Shown: one piece after another, positions 21,831 through 33,240 of the stretch
Position numbering within the stretch: position 1 is the first letter of the stretch
Layout of the letters: each line of letters begins with the position of its first letter
Source of the DNA: Aristolochia californica
Lineage: Eukaryota > Streptophyta > Magnoliopsida > Piperales > Aristolochiaceae
Direction: 5' to 3'
Assembly: GCA_029961685.1 (NCBI GenBank)
Contig: JARWKL010000015.1
Location: forward strand, 25,823,220-25,887,219
Length of the DNA stretch: 64,000 nucleotides
The notes under the pieces: model-generated
The model's database searches: none
The model's input: the letters and a program-made list of their open reading frames with translations, nothing else
What the model was told of the DNA's origin: nothing
Program-made: the position numbers and the translations under genes

Positions 21831-22489
21831 CAGTTCATCATGAGGGTTAATGAAAAGCAACAAAGAAATATGAACATACAAAGACAACTAAAAGAATATG
21901 ATTTATTCTAAGATATACCAAAGCCCTTCACTACAAAGGAAAACCATGCTCAGTTAAAGATGGCATAAGAGGCAAAGAGGGACAAATCACCCATGCAAAA
22001 CCATGCAAGGGTGAAGTCCACCTCATCCACTCAAAAGAGGACACCCTGGTGCATTGTTCTAGAGAATTCAATCCCCTCAATATCTCAATGTGGGTCCCAC
22101 TACATCCAACTCAAGGATCTTCTACAAATCATGATCAAACCAATCAAGGAGACAAATTACTCAATCAAATGAAGAAGAACAAGGAAAAATCAATCATGGA
22201 AAGCAAGATCCAAAATCAAAGGAAGAGGAAAGAAATGGTTGAATTCTATTTTGGATTGATTCATGTAATTATGTAAAGACACCTAGATTACGACTTGTAA
22301 GAGGAAGTCCTTGTGATTTATTTCTCCTTTAAGCTTTTTGAAAAACCTAGATTACCCCTTTAATCATTCTATAATTCATTCAATACACATAAAAAATTCA
22401 CCCCTTGCCGTGGTTGTCTCTCTCTCGTGGGTTTTGGTCTTGAATGTCTTGAAGCTCTATCATTCCTACACTCACTCGTTCACTCATTC
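21831..22489. other. Spacer after copia pol remnant
   Basis: It may include the 3' LTR of the preceding element, but I cannot place termini. No gene is supported. A 75-codon ORF at 22049-22276 has no recognisable motif. Confidence 0.3.
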
Positions 22490-23020
22490 TTGGTGGCTTA
22501 AATTTTCTCACGAACAATCGACCTTGGTTGATCGATCATGTTTTATATTTTCAACCAATGTACTTCTGGTTGATCAATCATTGAAGTGCTTGTTCACTAT
22601 ATGAATTTTAAAGCATGGAATTTTGTGATCCTAATGATTCTAATTTTTGTGAAATATTTATATGCTTTGGTAAAAACATGTTTGAATGCAAATTTGTCCT
22701 AAACCTCCAAAATTTAAATTGTGCCTCAAGTTTTGGAAAGATTGGTCTGCTCTCTTACATAGAATGAGTTTTGACATTTTTCAATACTTCCTAGTCTTTA
22801 ATTTACCTCTTCTTTATGAGGGTGCTTCTTCAAGAACACTTTGACATTCCGTGGAGCTCAAGGTCTTTGAGAAGATTGTATTGATTCATTGTTTAGTCTT
22901 TTGAGTTTTGTGCCTCTTGAAGGAAATATGTTTGAAATGCTAGCATTGTAATTGTTAACTCAATTAAGTTTTGTTATCATCAAAATCAAGAAGGGAGTCA
23001 ACACTCAATCAATATCCTTT
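22490..23020 (-). repeat. GATCGATC-rich dispersed repeat (minus copy)
   Basis: The 22800-23010 part is the approximate reverse complement of 11680-11930. TTGATCGATCATG and TTGATCAATCATTG motifs at 22510-22580 match the motif family of 12120-12560. No coding sequence. Confidence 0.6.
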
Positions 23021-23254
23021 TTCTCCCCTCTTTTGACCACTTCTCTCTTCCCTTATAATTATTTGAAGAATGCCCTAGAAATAAACACTTCATAGTAGTA
23101 GAGATGCCAAACATCCTCTTGAATTAATCAAAGTCATGTTTGGTGTCAAATCCAAGTTTCATCTATTCATGGTTATAAATATTATATCTTCTTACAAATG
23201 AATATTCTCAATATACATGGCCTTAGCTCTTAATATTTGTTTTTTTTTTTTTTT

Positions 23255-24560
23255 TTTTGAAGTGTTGCATGTTTTTGTATCCTTTAAATATATGGAAGAA
23301 CTTTAGTTTTCTTTCAAGGTTAAATCCTTGCATTGCAGTAATGGTGGGAGTTTATGTCTCATAAAATTCCTCATTTTCTAGATGAGTGTGGCGTTAAACA
23401 CTGTGTTTCTTCTCCTTATACTCCACAACAAAATGACGTGACATAAGAAAACACAAACACATTAATCTTTCTGTATTGTTCCATAGCAAAGCCCTTTCTG
23501 CTTTATTATTACCCTACCATGGGAATCTCAAGAAAATACATCTCAAAACAGCCCTACCCAGCCCTACCCAACCCTACCCAATCTATCGTTTCTTTGTCAA
23601 ATGAACCCACTCCCTCTCCTCCACTCCCTTGGCTACTTGTTCCTCTACATCCGCCCCTTCTCCTCATGACAGATTCTAACGTTCCACCCAACTGTCTTAT
23701 TGGGCCTCATGACAAATTTGAAGTAGATCCATCCAATGTTTACTAGGGCAACGAGTAGGCAATCGTCTCCACTTGCCTTGCATGCTTTACCACTTTAGGA
23801 ACCTCAAAAGCTATAAAAACGCCCTCTCCATACCTCGTTGCAAACAAGCCACGTTTGAAAAATACAATGCCTCCTGAATGAAACTTGGGAACTTGTTCCT
23901 AAACCTGTTTCATGAAGTAGTAGGCTGTAAATGAGTATTCCAATCTAAATCAAAATTAGACAGAACCCATGATAAGCTTAAAGCTAGATTGGTAGCTTAA
24001 AGTTTTCATCAACTTGCAGGTTTAAACTAAGAGAAATCATTCAATTCTATAGTCTACCGTTCCAAACTATTTGGGTTGTTTTCACCTTGCCCATAGTAAC
24101 GGACTTGCCTCTCCTTCATTTTGACATTAATAATAGTTTTATTCAAGAAAATGTTTCTGTAAAAAAATCCACTAGATTATGAAAATTCATCTTTTTTCAT
24201 TCATGTTTGTCAGTTAAAAAAGGCTCCCTACGGTCTTAAGCAAGCTCCAAGATCTTGGTTTGAATGATTATGTTCTTTTCTATTTACATTGGTTTTCATA
24301 GTAAGTAGAATCATTTACTTACTATTCCTTTAGGATCAATCTATTTACTTGTTTATATGGGTGATATAATCCTTACCGATAATAGTTCTCCCTAATTTCC
24401 TGATTTAAGTACTCTCTTACAATATGATTTTTTTTAAAACGTGAAACTTGTAATCTTGCCATATTCCACTTCAAGATGGATCTAGAAGAATTCTAGGATA
24501 TTATCTTGTTATGTTTGTTAAGCCAAAAATCTTAAAAAACTCTCTTGTAAAGAGGCAATG
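23255..24560 (+). pseudogene. Highly decayed Ty1/copia pol fragment
   Basis: Recognisable islands are an integrase piece at 23360-23450 (DECGVK...SSPYTPQQND), an RT piece near 24210-24270 (QLKKAPYGLKQAPRSWFE), and a catalytic-region relic at 24340-24390 (LVYMGDIILTDNSS), where YVDD has become YMGD. Short C-rich tandem text (CCCTACCCAG/A) lies near 23545. Many stops. No LTR could be placed. Confidence 0.8.
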
Positions 24561-25002
24561 AAAATAGTTGTATATATTGTACATATTGAAAGAATATTCG
24601 AATTCTTTACCACAGCTAAAGAATGAGGGAGAAGAAGATGGCCTTTTTTGTTCCGCCTATCTTCTCGCAAACAAGAGCGCATCCGGCAAGGGATGAAAGC
24701 TGGTGAAGAATGGCCTGTTGATGAAGAAATAGGACTGTAGGAGAAGTGATGGAAACGCCTCTTTGGTAACTAAATGGCCTTCCCAGCAGGCTGAGATCGT
24801 TTCATCGTTTTTGTGTTTGGCAAGATGGGAAACAACCCTGACCTTGACGTCGAGAACGAACAAACAAAGTCAAGGTCACGGGTTCAATCCCATCTCCCCC
24901 AACACAAAAGGCAAAAGTAGCAGATTCAGAATGAATCGACTGACTACAGAGGTCTGATTTATAGCTGATTCAGAATGAATCTTCTCTGGCCTTAAAACTC
25001 AG
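24561..25002. other. Spacer, unrecognised
   Basis: No supported gene. GATTCAGAATGAATC occurs twice (about 24925 and 24967). A GGGTTCAATCCC sequence near 24887 resembles a tRNA B box, but no tRNA fold can be made. Confidence 0.3.
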
Positions 25003-25122
25003 CATGCACATAGGTGGATTTCCAAATTTAAACCCACGACAAGACGAATAGTTACTGCACCTCATGCACTTAGCTGGATTTCCAAATTTAAACCCACGAC
25101 AAGACGAATAGTTACTGCACCT
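25003..25122 (+). repeat. 60-bp direct tandem duplication
   Basis: Two head-to-tail copies of a 60-base unit, nearly identical: only the first ten or so bases differ (TGCACATAGG against TGCACTTAGC). The unit includes GATTTCCAAATTTAAACCC. High identity implies a recent event. Confidence 0.92.
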
Positions 25123-25819
25123 TGTCAAGCCAGGTAATTGCCTGCCTATAAAGATTCAACTATTAAATGAGAGCAAATGAATAGCAATACAGGGAAACAT
25201 TTATTTAACTTCGCACAAGCAAGGGATCCTGGATAGGCTGCGTTCTCACTTTTTTAACGGATGGAAGCCCTATACCGTTAGATTAGAAGAAGTTTTAAAT
25301 ATCCGTTTCTAATTTCATTTATACTTTTCTCTTATTTCATATCTAGTGTAGGCCATTTGCTGAAGAAAATATGTGGAAATGAAATTAAGTGCAAGATGAA
25401 TAATATGAAGAAGCTTATTCCACAAATGGGAAGGGGGAAGGAGAATTTTTTATTGATCTAGAGTAAGTTTTACATCAATCATATATCTATTTATAAGGTA
25501 AGGAAGGGCTAAATTCACATCTTTATTCAAGGATCCAAATTTTGTTGATTTTATGTAATTAATTCATTGATCGAAGTTGAATGGGAAAAACAAGAGATTT
25601 TTCATGCAATCATTGTATCATTAGATTTTCTTATTTTATAAATTGAATAATTACAAATTTAGTTATAAACACAAAGCCAATATTATTCGTAACATCCTCC
25701 TCAAGTTGATTTGGGGTGAGAAAATTCAACTTGTGTCCTTAAAAAAGGAACATCCCTCTTTATGAAAGGGATCTAGCAACTTCTTGATGTTCAATTGAGG
25801 AGAGTGATCAACCACTCAC
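25123..25819. other. AT-rich spacer with possible minus-strand copia end
   Basis: On the minus strand near 25730-25690 the sequence AAATCAACTTGAGGAGGA followed by TGTTACG looks like a polypurine tract and LTR start. The LTR body to the left cannot be delimited. No gene is supported. Confidence 0.3.
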
Positions 25820-26150
25820 TTCTCTTTGATAGTAATTCAATTTTTCTTATTTCCTCAATTATAAATAATCGCTTATGTACTCAAATTATATCAAGTTAGT
25901 GAAATATTTATCTTTTTTAATAAAATCAGCATCGTATTAGAGCGAGTTCTTTGAGTAGACTCGGTCAACTCACAAAGAAAATGTGATCCTTTTCTGATTT
26001 ATCATCTCTAATACTTTTGGTTCGTATTCTACTTTTCTTTCTTTTTTTCCTATCCTAGTACCCATTTTTTTATTTGTGTTTGCACCTCCATACTAAACTT
26101 TTCATATTGAACATTATATATTGATGGAAAACCCTCTGAGTCTACTTTCC
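25820..26150 (+). mobile_element. 5'-truncated copia LTR end plus primer-site region and leader
   Basis: Bases 25860-25933 match the ends of the LTRs at 38683-39040 and 39072-39797 (ATGTACTCAAATTA-ATCAA-TTAGTGAA). The following GTATTAGAGCGAG resembles a tRNA-Met primer site. The next 120 bases (GACTCGGTCAACTCACA, TCATCTCTAATA) match the sequence after the LTR at 39797. No gag follows. Confidence 0.55.
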
Positions 26151-27010
26151 CACTCAAAAAGAAGTTTGCTAATCGGTATTTTCTGGCAAACTTTCTCATC
26201 CTTCAAAAGGAAAAAGACATAAGAGGATATACACCAATTTGCATAATTAAAAGTCTATTCCGTCTCTATAAAAGTTCTCCCTAGTTACTAGTCATGCCAC
26301 ATGTACACACGTGAGTGTTTTTTAACACTCCCCCTCAAGCTGGTGTTTGTAATTCCACTTTGAAAATAATTTTGGTCAAGAAACTTGTGTGATTGAAAAA
26401 ATATTCCTATCTTGTGTGGCTTAAAAAAACTTGATTGCCTTGGTTGGATTCATCTTCTTGTTCGCATCTTGCTTGTAGTCTTTATCTTGTTCTAATATTC
26501 TCTTCCATTAACTTGAATATTCTACTCACATAAAATTTGAATAGCACAACATGTGGAATTCTTCATGTTTGGTAACCTCTTTCATGTATTTGTTCTTCTA
26601 AACGTGAATTTCGGAAGGAGGCACAACTACTGCAACACTCAACTTCTAATATGAATTCTGACACGAAAATAAAATAAGAAGAAAATGTATATCAAATCAA
26701 TAGAGTAATGAATATGACCTGACTTGATTCAGCTTGTAAAATCCTTCATTTTAGATTTTGTCACCAACCCCATCCGTCATACTTCTCCTTTTATTCTACC
26801 CCTCAAGTTGGAAGATAGTGCTAATGGTCCTACCTTGAAAAAATAATAGTTGTAGCAGTTATCTCCTCCATCAAGGTGTCCCAAGGATAAGTACTCAATT
26901 GGACACAAACTCTCAAAAATTAAAAACATGGGTGATAAAGTAGGAGTCGAAACCAACCTCAAAGAATTTCAAACAAAATAGTGATAATAATAAATAAAGA
27001 AGGTAATGAT
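26151..27010 (-). mobile_element. Minus-strand copia 3'-end signature with flanking spacer
   Basis: At 26345-26327 the minus strand reads AGCTTGAGGGGGAG followed by TGTTAAAAAACACTC, the classic copia polypurine tract and LTR start. The LTR would extend left from 26327, but its end is not clear. The sequence to the right, up to 27010, lacks recognisable pol and has no supported gene. Confidence 0.5.
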
Positions 27011-27014
27011 GTTG

Positions 27015-27560
27015 GCCCATGTGGCTTCTCAAGAGGGTGGTGAATTGAGATTATCAAGTTAAAATTGAGTTGTGCTTGTAATAAAAAATCATGCATAAAA
27101 GTTATTCAAAGTAAATTAAAACATGCACATATCAAATGAGACAAAGAATTTTTGTTATCGACGTTTCGCTAGTGGTATCTACCACCCGAGAACCTTTGCT
27201 TGGGAAATTCCACTATTTAAAAAACCTCTAATAATTAAAATTACTTAAATAGATTTTCACTCTCTTTAAGCCATGTGTAGCTCAATGCACACTTTTCTTA
27301 ACACTAATCTCTCTAAGAGATTGCTGCTAGATTTTATCTCCAGCTGACCCTTTCTATCTAGATTCTAATTGTTCTAGATGAACCTTACAAAAAAAATTAA
27401 TTAAAAAGAAAGAAAAAAAGTACACCCTTACTTGCAGATATTTTTCTCCCTGAGAGATTCAAACTTCCTCTTCCTTAGCAGCACAATGTGAAATGATTGA
27501 AGGAGTTAGACTATATGAATGCAAAGATGGGATGAAAGAAATGTGGAATTTTCAAAGAAT
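27015..27560 (+). repeat. Dispersed repeat, copy B
   Basis: Homologous to 6815-7330 in the same orientation, with shared ordered blocks (GTGGCTTCTCAA, GTGAATTGAG, CTAGTGGTAT, AAGCCATGTGTA, TTTCTATCTAGATT). It extends the family to at least two copies 20 kb apart. Confidence 0.7.
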
Positions 27561-28632
27561 GTGACTTTCCTTCACTCTAAAGCACTTTTGAAAGAATTTA
27601 GGATCTTTCTTCACTAGGAGTTTTCTATGAGTGGTGTTGATCATATCTTCTTAGAGCATTCCTTTTGACGTGGGGATCCTAAATTTAATGTTTTGATACC
27701 ATGTTGAATTTAGGATCCCTTTTCCAATATTCTGAGTAAGAGAAGAGAGAAAGAAGAAGAAGAAAATGGGAAGAAAGCTCTCGGGTAGAGAGAAGAAAAG
27801 ACGAGAAGAAAGGTGTGCGCCAAACAAAGAGAGAGAGAGAGAGATTTACTCAAGAATGAATTGTAGAACTTGATTAATTCCGAATTACAACACCTCTATT
27901 TATAGTAGATGAAGTGATAAAGTCTTTATACAATTAACCTTTAGGGGGGGTTAGTCCCCCAAATGGATTTTTGAAGTTCAAGTTCATGTCCAACATGAAG
28001 ATCATGTCAGTCATGTACATGAAGATCCTCTTCGCACTTGGGGGGGTTAGTCAACAAAATGAAAATTTGATCTTCATCTTCATCTTATGTATCTACAGGA
28101 TCTTTATCTTCGAAATGGGTGTTAGTGTGGACAACTTCATCTTCGAAATCTTTGAAATAGGGTGTTAGTGTGGACAACTTCATCTTAGAAATTTAAAATC
28201 ATTGATTTTATTAATTATAAAAATAAGCTAATTAAACCAAGTGTTTGAATTAACAATATTTTAATTACCACTATTAAATCACTAATACAATAGAGTAAAT
28301 AAAAAAAATTATGATTAATGAATAAAAAGTATTATATTAATAACATAAGATAGATTTGCATTGTATTAATTAATAATATATTTTGACAAAATTAAAAGTA
28401 ATAATTAATCAAATGATTACTTTAATTATATTTTTTTTACCAGAGACTTAAATATGAAGTTTAATATAGTAATAAAATTAAAAATAATAATAAATAAATA
28501 CATATACGACTTTGAAAATAACCTAAAAAAAATTATTCAAATAACGAGTTCGTACCTTTAATATTACAATCAACGAGTTACAAGTTTATAAAATATAAAT
28601 TACGCATGTTCAAAAGTAATAAGAGTAAACTA

Positions 28633-30002
28633 TCATTTATCGTTCCACATGGAAGTCGATATGGCATCTCGAAATTGTGCGGCTCATGTGGATTCTAATG
28701 CACTCTGCCTCCGAATGCTTGTTACTTGGCTACCCACATCCTCAAGATCATTGCAATCGTCACTGTCTGTATCATCCATTGCACCTAATTGGACCACATC
28801 ACCTCCTCCACCGAGCTCGCCACCCGAATCATCATCTTCAAATATATCATCATAATCTTCTGCACGTATGTAATTGTGCAATATGCAACAAGCATGTACA
28901 ATTTTCACCTGGATCTTAAAAGAAAATGGAGGAGTGCCTTTTAACATTTGAAATTGAGCTTTTAAAGCACCAAAGTTCGTTCAATAATATTCCGTAAAGA
29001 TGATTGTCTTCGGTTGAATAATTTTTTTTCATTTCTAGGAATATTATCTCCAAATTCTTGCAGATGATATCGGGTTCCTCGATATGGAGCCAAAAATCCT
29101 GGAAGATTTGCATAACCAGCATCGACTAGATGATATTTTCCTATAATAAAAATTATATACCACATAAAATAATTGAAGATAAAATAGATAAAAAATTACT
29201 GCATAAAAATATATTACTTACCTTTAGGTACAAAGATTTTTTCTCGACGAGTCAATGCATCCTTCAGTACACGGGAATCGGCTGCTGACCCCTCGCATCC
29301 AGCAAGTACATAAGTGAATTGCATATCAAATGAACATGCTGCCATCACATTTTGTGGGAGATAACCTTTTCTATTCTAAAACCTTGGTTGATCTTCAAGT
29401 GGAATGTTGGCTTTGATATGAGTTTCATCAATAGCTCCATTAATTATACTTTTTTAATTATTATTTACTAACTTTGTATATTAATCTAAAATTATTTAGT
29501 TATAGGAAGTGATTACCTTGAAGTAGGGATAAAACATTGAATTTGTTAAAATCTTCGAGTGTGTGTGTTCCGAAGGCCGTTTGACGTATTCAGAGTGAAG
29601 TTTCAGGATTGCATCCAACACTTTGTTGAAATACTTACTTATCGTCCAGTTTGATCTATCAAACATCTCTGTTGTGACACTATACACTCGTCCTTGACCA
29701 ACAGTTAGGAGGAAATATGCAAGTTGTTCTTCAACTGAGATGGTCTTTGTGGCTGATAAAAACCCTTTACTAGTAAGTATATCTGCGAATTTGTGAAATA
29801 CCAATTGGTTCATCCTGTAAACTTTCCGAAATTTAACTGGAGATTTGTCTAGTGCCTTTTGCAAATACAATGGACCATTCATCCCACAAGAACATGGTAC
29901 ACGTCTGTTGCAATGGTACAAATAGTATCTTTCCATGGCGATCAACAAAGTTATGAATGCAACCATAGTTGCAACCTTTTCATCGTCTTTCATAGTATCC
30001 AT
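28633..30002 (-). pseudogene. PIF/Harbinger (HARBI1/ALP1-like) DDE transposase, inactivated
   Basis: Exon 1 runs from an ATG at 30002 (MDTMKDDEKV) to a donor near 29516. It carries the N-terminal segment with FRKVYRMNQLVFHKFADIL and EEQLAYFLLTVGQG. Exon 2 (about 29455 to 29222) has GAIDETHIKANIP (first D) and LAGCEGSAADSRVLKDAL (second D). Exon 3 (from about 29142) has YHLVDAGYANLPGFLAPYRGTRYHL and NIIERT (the E). Thus the DDE triad is retained. Lesions: TAG in RF*NRKGYLP, a one-base deletion just after NIIERTL that shifts into the QMLKGTPPFSFKIQ frame, and a TGA near 28684. The C-terminus is acidic. The normal role is to cut TIRs together with the Myb-like partner encoded alongside. Confidence 0.9.
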
Positions 30003-30094
30003 GGAAATCCACAAATTCAATCGCCTAAAATTCATAAACACAAGTAAACATCAATCTTCAATCATAACCTATTTGCAATCACACCTATAAACAA

Positions 30095-30355
30095 CCATAT
30101 TCATCCATATTCCCACATCCTACATTCATCCACATTCCCACATCCTACATTCAATCACATCCTACATTCATCCACATTCCACATCCTACATTCATCCACA
30201 TCCTACATTCAATCACATCCTACATTCATCCACATTCCCACATCCTACATTCAATCTCATCCTACATTCATCCACATTCCGCATCCTACATTCATCTACA
30301 TTCCACATCCTACATTCAATCACATCCTACATTCATCCACATTCCACATCCATAC
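30095..30355 (+). repeat. Minisatellite (ATCCTACATTCATCCACATTCC-type units)
   Basis: About a dozen short units built from CACATCCTACATTCA and TCCACATTCC alternate with small length changes. The array lies between the transposase start and the Myb-like gene's 3' exon, so it would be in the spacer or the transposase promoter of the Harbinger element. Confidence 0.9.
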
Positions 30356-30511
30356 TCAAAACACCATATTCATCTATGCAATATATAAACACAACAACAT
30401 ATGAAATTTAAATACAAACTATACTAATAAGTCTTGCAACGTCATAATTCAAATATCAAGCCTACTACATAATAATATTCCAAAAAATAGTGTATTTATA
30501 ACGCATTACAA

Positions 30512-31490
30512 TTAGTTTTCAAAACAAAATCTAAGCCACTCGACCCGCTCTTCCACTGTCATTTCCGTAAACATGACCTTCTTAGTTGGTGTATCCAACC
30601 ATGAAGGAGCACGATACTTCAATTCTGTAGGCAAGTTTGGGATTTCCCTGAGGGCTTTGACCCATTCTCTTACAATATCGTCTTTCATCATGAAATTCTC
30701 AAATGTCTTAGCAATTCGATCTATTGCATCAAAGATTCCTCTACTAGTGTCATTATCGGGCATTTCGGTTCTCTTTCTACGACGACTTGAAGATGACCGT
30801 TTACTTCTTTCAGATTGATTTCCTAGAGACTCATCCATGCTTAACAATGGTGATAGAGTATCCCTAACTATATCAACATCCTCTGGCTCATCTATCAGGA
30901 CATGTTCCGATTCACGGATCACATCATCGCCCTGATCTATAAAGGTTGCAGCTCCTGACCCTACCGCTATTGTGTTTCCCACCACCACAACTAATTTGTC
31001 ATACAAGGGGCAGCCTTCACGTCTGTACTTCTCAGCATCTTTATGCTCCTACACAAATAAAACATCATTTAGACGTCTTGGAATAGAGTTATACTAACGT
31101 GGAAAACATAAAAAATATTTTATAGTACATCATGTAGTCGAGCCATACAGATTTACTGACCTTTATGTAATCAAGCTATATAGAATTACATGCAGTAACT
31201 CGTTGTGTGGTTGCATCCCAACCAAACACACTAGTGTTGATACAGCTCGGTACCGTTTGATATGTTTTCTTCCATGCTCTTGTTCGATTCTTCACCTGCT
31301 CAACAGTTTTTTTCATGACTGTGTCTTCATTGAACTTATTTACACAGTCCATGTATACGTCATGCTTCCACACCCCGTTAGGCAACTTGTTCCCTAGATT
31401 GACCTACTCAACCAAGAGATCGAGCATTTTGCTATCATCGAATGTCCAAATATCATATGTTCGACCACTTGGTTGTCTTCTTGCAGCCAT
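30512..31490 (-). pseudogene. Myb/SANT-like Harbinger accessory protein, inactivated
   Basis: The first exon starts at ATG 31490 (MAARRQPSGRTYDIWTFDD) and reads a Myb/SANT-like trihelix segment: SKMLDLLVE, a TAG stop, then VNLGNKLPNGVWKHDVY and VEQVKNRTRAWKKTYQ...FGWDATTQRV, ending near 31196. A gap of about 190 bases, probably an intron, leads to the second exon (31006-30512; YDKLVVVVGNTIAVGSG...). That exon has a Ser/Arg/Lys-rich stretch (SERSKRSSSSRRRKR) resembling a nuclear localisation signal and a C-terminal helix. In plant PIF elements this protein binds the transposon ends and carries the transposase into the nucleus. The in-frame TAG and a missing clean intron acceptor make it non-functional. 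Confidence 0.82.
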
Positions 31491-31890
31491 GTATAATCTA
31501 AATTCGAGACGGTCCTCACGGAAAAAAAACTTTATCACACAACCTTTACTCGTCACGGAAACACAAACCATAAAAAAAATACCATGTGGTGGATATATAT
31601 AATACCCGAATCTTCTCACCACATGGGAAAAACATTCCATAGCACTTCGAAAATTCTCAACAACATTCTCACACATTTCAAAATTAATTAAATTAATTTC
31701 GCTAATGCATATGCACTAAACAATGAAAACACACACACATCAAGTCCAAATTCACTGAAGACCCCTGGTAGAACCCCATATAACTTCGCAGTCACTATGA
31801 ACTGTACCTCGTCAGTGATGGGGGTCGGGTTTCAGTGGTTAATGAACGCCCGTGTAGGCGACTCAACCTTGTTTCAATTGGACTAAAAAC

Positions 31891-32345
31891 CCCTAAACAC
31901 TAATTCCAGAACTTAATACCTTAAAAGCCCAAAACCCTAAACCCTAATTCCTAACCGTAAACCTAAAAACCCTAGAGCTTAAAAACACAAAACCCCCAAA
32001 ACCTTAAAAATCCTAATCCTTAAAATACCCTAAACCCTTAACCTAAACCCTAAACCCTAAACCCGAAACACAAACCATAAAAAAACCTAAACCATCAAAC
32101 CCTAAACCCTATCACCTACTAAACTCTAAACCCTAAACACTAATTCCAGGACTTAATACATTAAAAGCCCTAAACCCTAGACCCTACAACCTAATTCCAA
32201 ACCCTAAACCCAAAAAACCTTATAGCTTAATCCCCCTAAACCTTAAAAACCCTAATCCCTAAAATACCCTAAATCCTTAACCATAAACCCTAAACCCTAA
32301 TTACTGGACCCTTAAATACCGAGCAGCAAACCCTAAAAATAATCC
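31891..32345 (-). repeat. Interstitial telomere-like repeats (TTTAGGG-type) with 240-bp higher-order duplication
   Basis: The plus strand is dominated by CCCTAAA/AACCCTAA variants, so the plant telomere G-strand motif TTTAGGG reads on the minus strand. Two larger blocks start with the same CCCTAAACACTAATTCCAG at 31891 and 32131, a period of exactly 240 bases, and share order through CTTAAAATACCCTAAA-type text. It sits upstream of the Myb-like gene, inside the Harbinger element. Confidence 0.9.
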
Positions 32346-32457
32346 ATACACGAATTAAGAATTTAGACTATAAACCGTAACCCTAAATCCCAAAATAATG
32401 CACAAATAACCCCCAATTACGCACTAAAAATAAATTTAAATCAAATAAAACACTAAT

Positions 32458-33240
32458 TTAATGAAAAAAATTAGGCTTTAGGCATACCTTCTGAAATTTG
32501 GGGAAATTCGAAGCTGAAGGGTAAAATCGATGCCTAATCGAAGTAGATATTAAGCAATCGATGCCCAAATGTCCAAAATCGAAATGGAAATGGGGAAATC
32601 GAACGAAATCGGAAGGTATTTTCGAGGGAAAGGAGACTAGCCAGAGAGAGAAGGGAGTGGGAGGTCGAAAGGGAGAAGAGAGGGAGAAGACAGAGAAGAA
32701 AGGGAGGTCTGGAGGGAATAGAGAGAGAGAAGCGAGAGAGAGCGAGTCCGAGAGAAGCGAGGGAGTCACAGAGACGAGAGAGGGGTGCGAGAGAGAGGGC
32801 GAGGCCGAGAGAAGACTGAGAGATGAGGCCAGAGACGTGAGGGAATTGAGACGGTGGCCGGAGACGATGGACGAGATTGATTTTGGCAGCAACAACGTCG
32901 GGGGCGTAGGGAGACGAGAGAGGGAGTGCGGGAGAGAGGAAGAAAAAATGACAAATGACGACGCGCGATGGGGGGGTGCGAGGAGAGAGAGGGGAAAATG
33001 CAAGCGTCGCCCGTCCTTCAATTCAAAGAAGATCAAAAAGGGCCTTCATCCACATGATCGAAATTAAACCGTGGAGATGAAGGACCCCTTCATCTCCTGC
33101 ATCGAGATGAAGCTTCATCTGCGCTCCACTGACGACTTCAAGTGTTGAAGGGCGTTATGTGGTTGAAGATCATCTCGTCCTTCAAGTTGACGACTTCATC
33201 TGCACTGGAAAACAGTTTCCAGTGTTAGTGCCCCAACATG
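32458..33240 (-). other. Purine-rich, GC-rich block and right-hand segment of a Harbinger unit
   Basis: The plus strand is GAGAGA-rich with little T, which leaves long open frames on both strands (192 and 168 codons). Their protein sequences are low complexity and match no family, so I do not call genes. The segment 32480-32620 is homologous to 34064-34160. A 9-bp stem inverted repeat (CACTGGAAA-ACAG-TTTCCAGTG) lies at 33203-33224, close to what may be an inner element's end. Confidence 0.5.

Noticed and set aside
24870..24905. GGGTTCAATCCC resembling a tRNA T-arm / B box
   Set aside because: The stem around it does not pair, no A box or anticodon arm lies at the right distance upstream, so no tRNA or clear SINE head can be supported.
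30095..30355. Possible CRISPR-like array
   Set aside because: There are no unique spacers between repeats, the units are tandem and degenerate, and the DNA is plant nuclear.
31891..32345. True chromosome end
   Set aside because: The telomere-like repeats are degenerate, internal, and flanked by transposon coding sequence on one side and GC-rich element DNA on the other.
32458..33067. Overlapping open frames of 192 (minus) and 168 (plus) codons
   Set aside because: They arise from GA-rich low-complexity DNA that lacks stop codons on both strands; the products are Ser/Pro/Leu-rich or Glu/Arg-rich without any domain.
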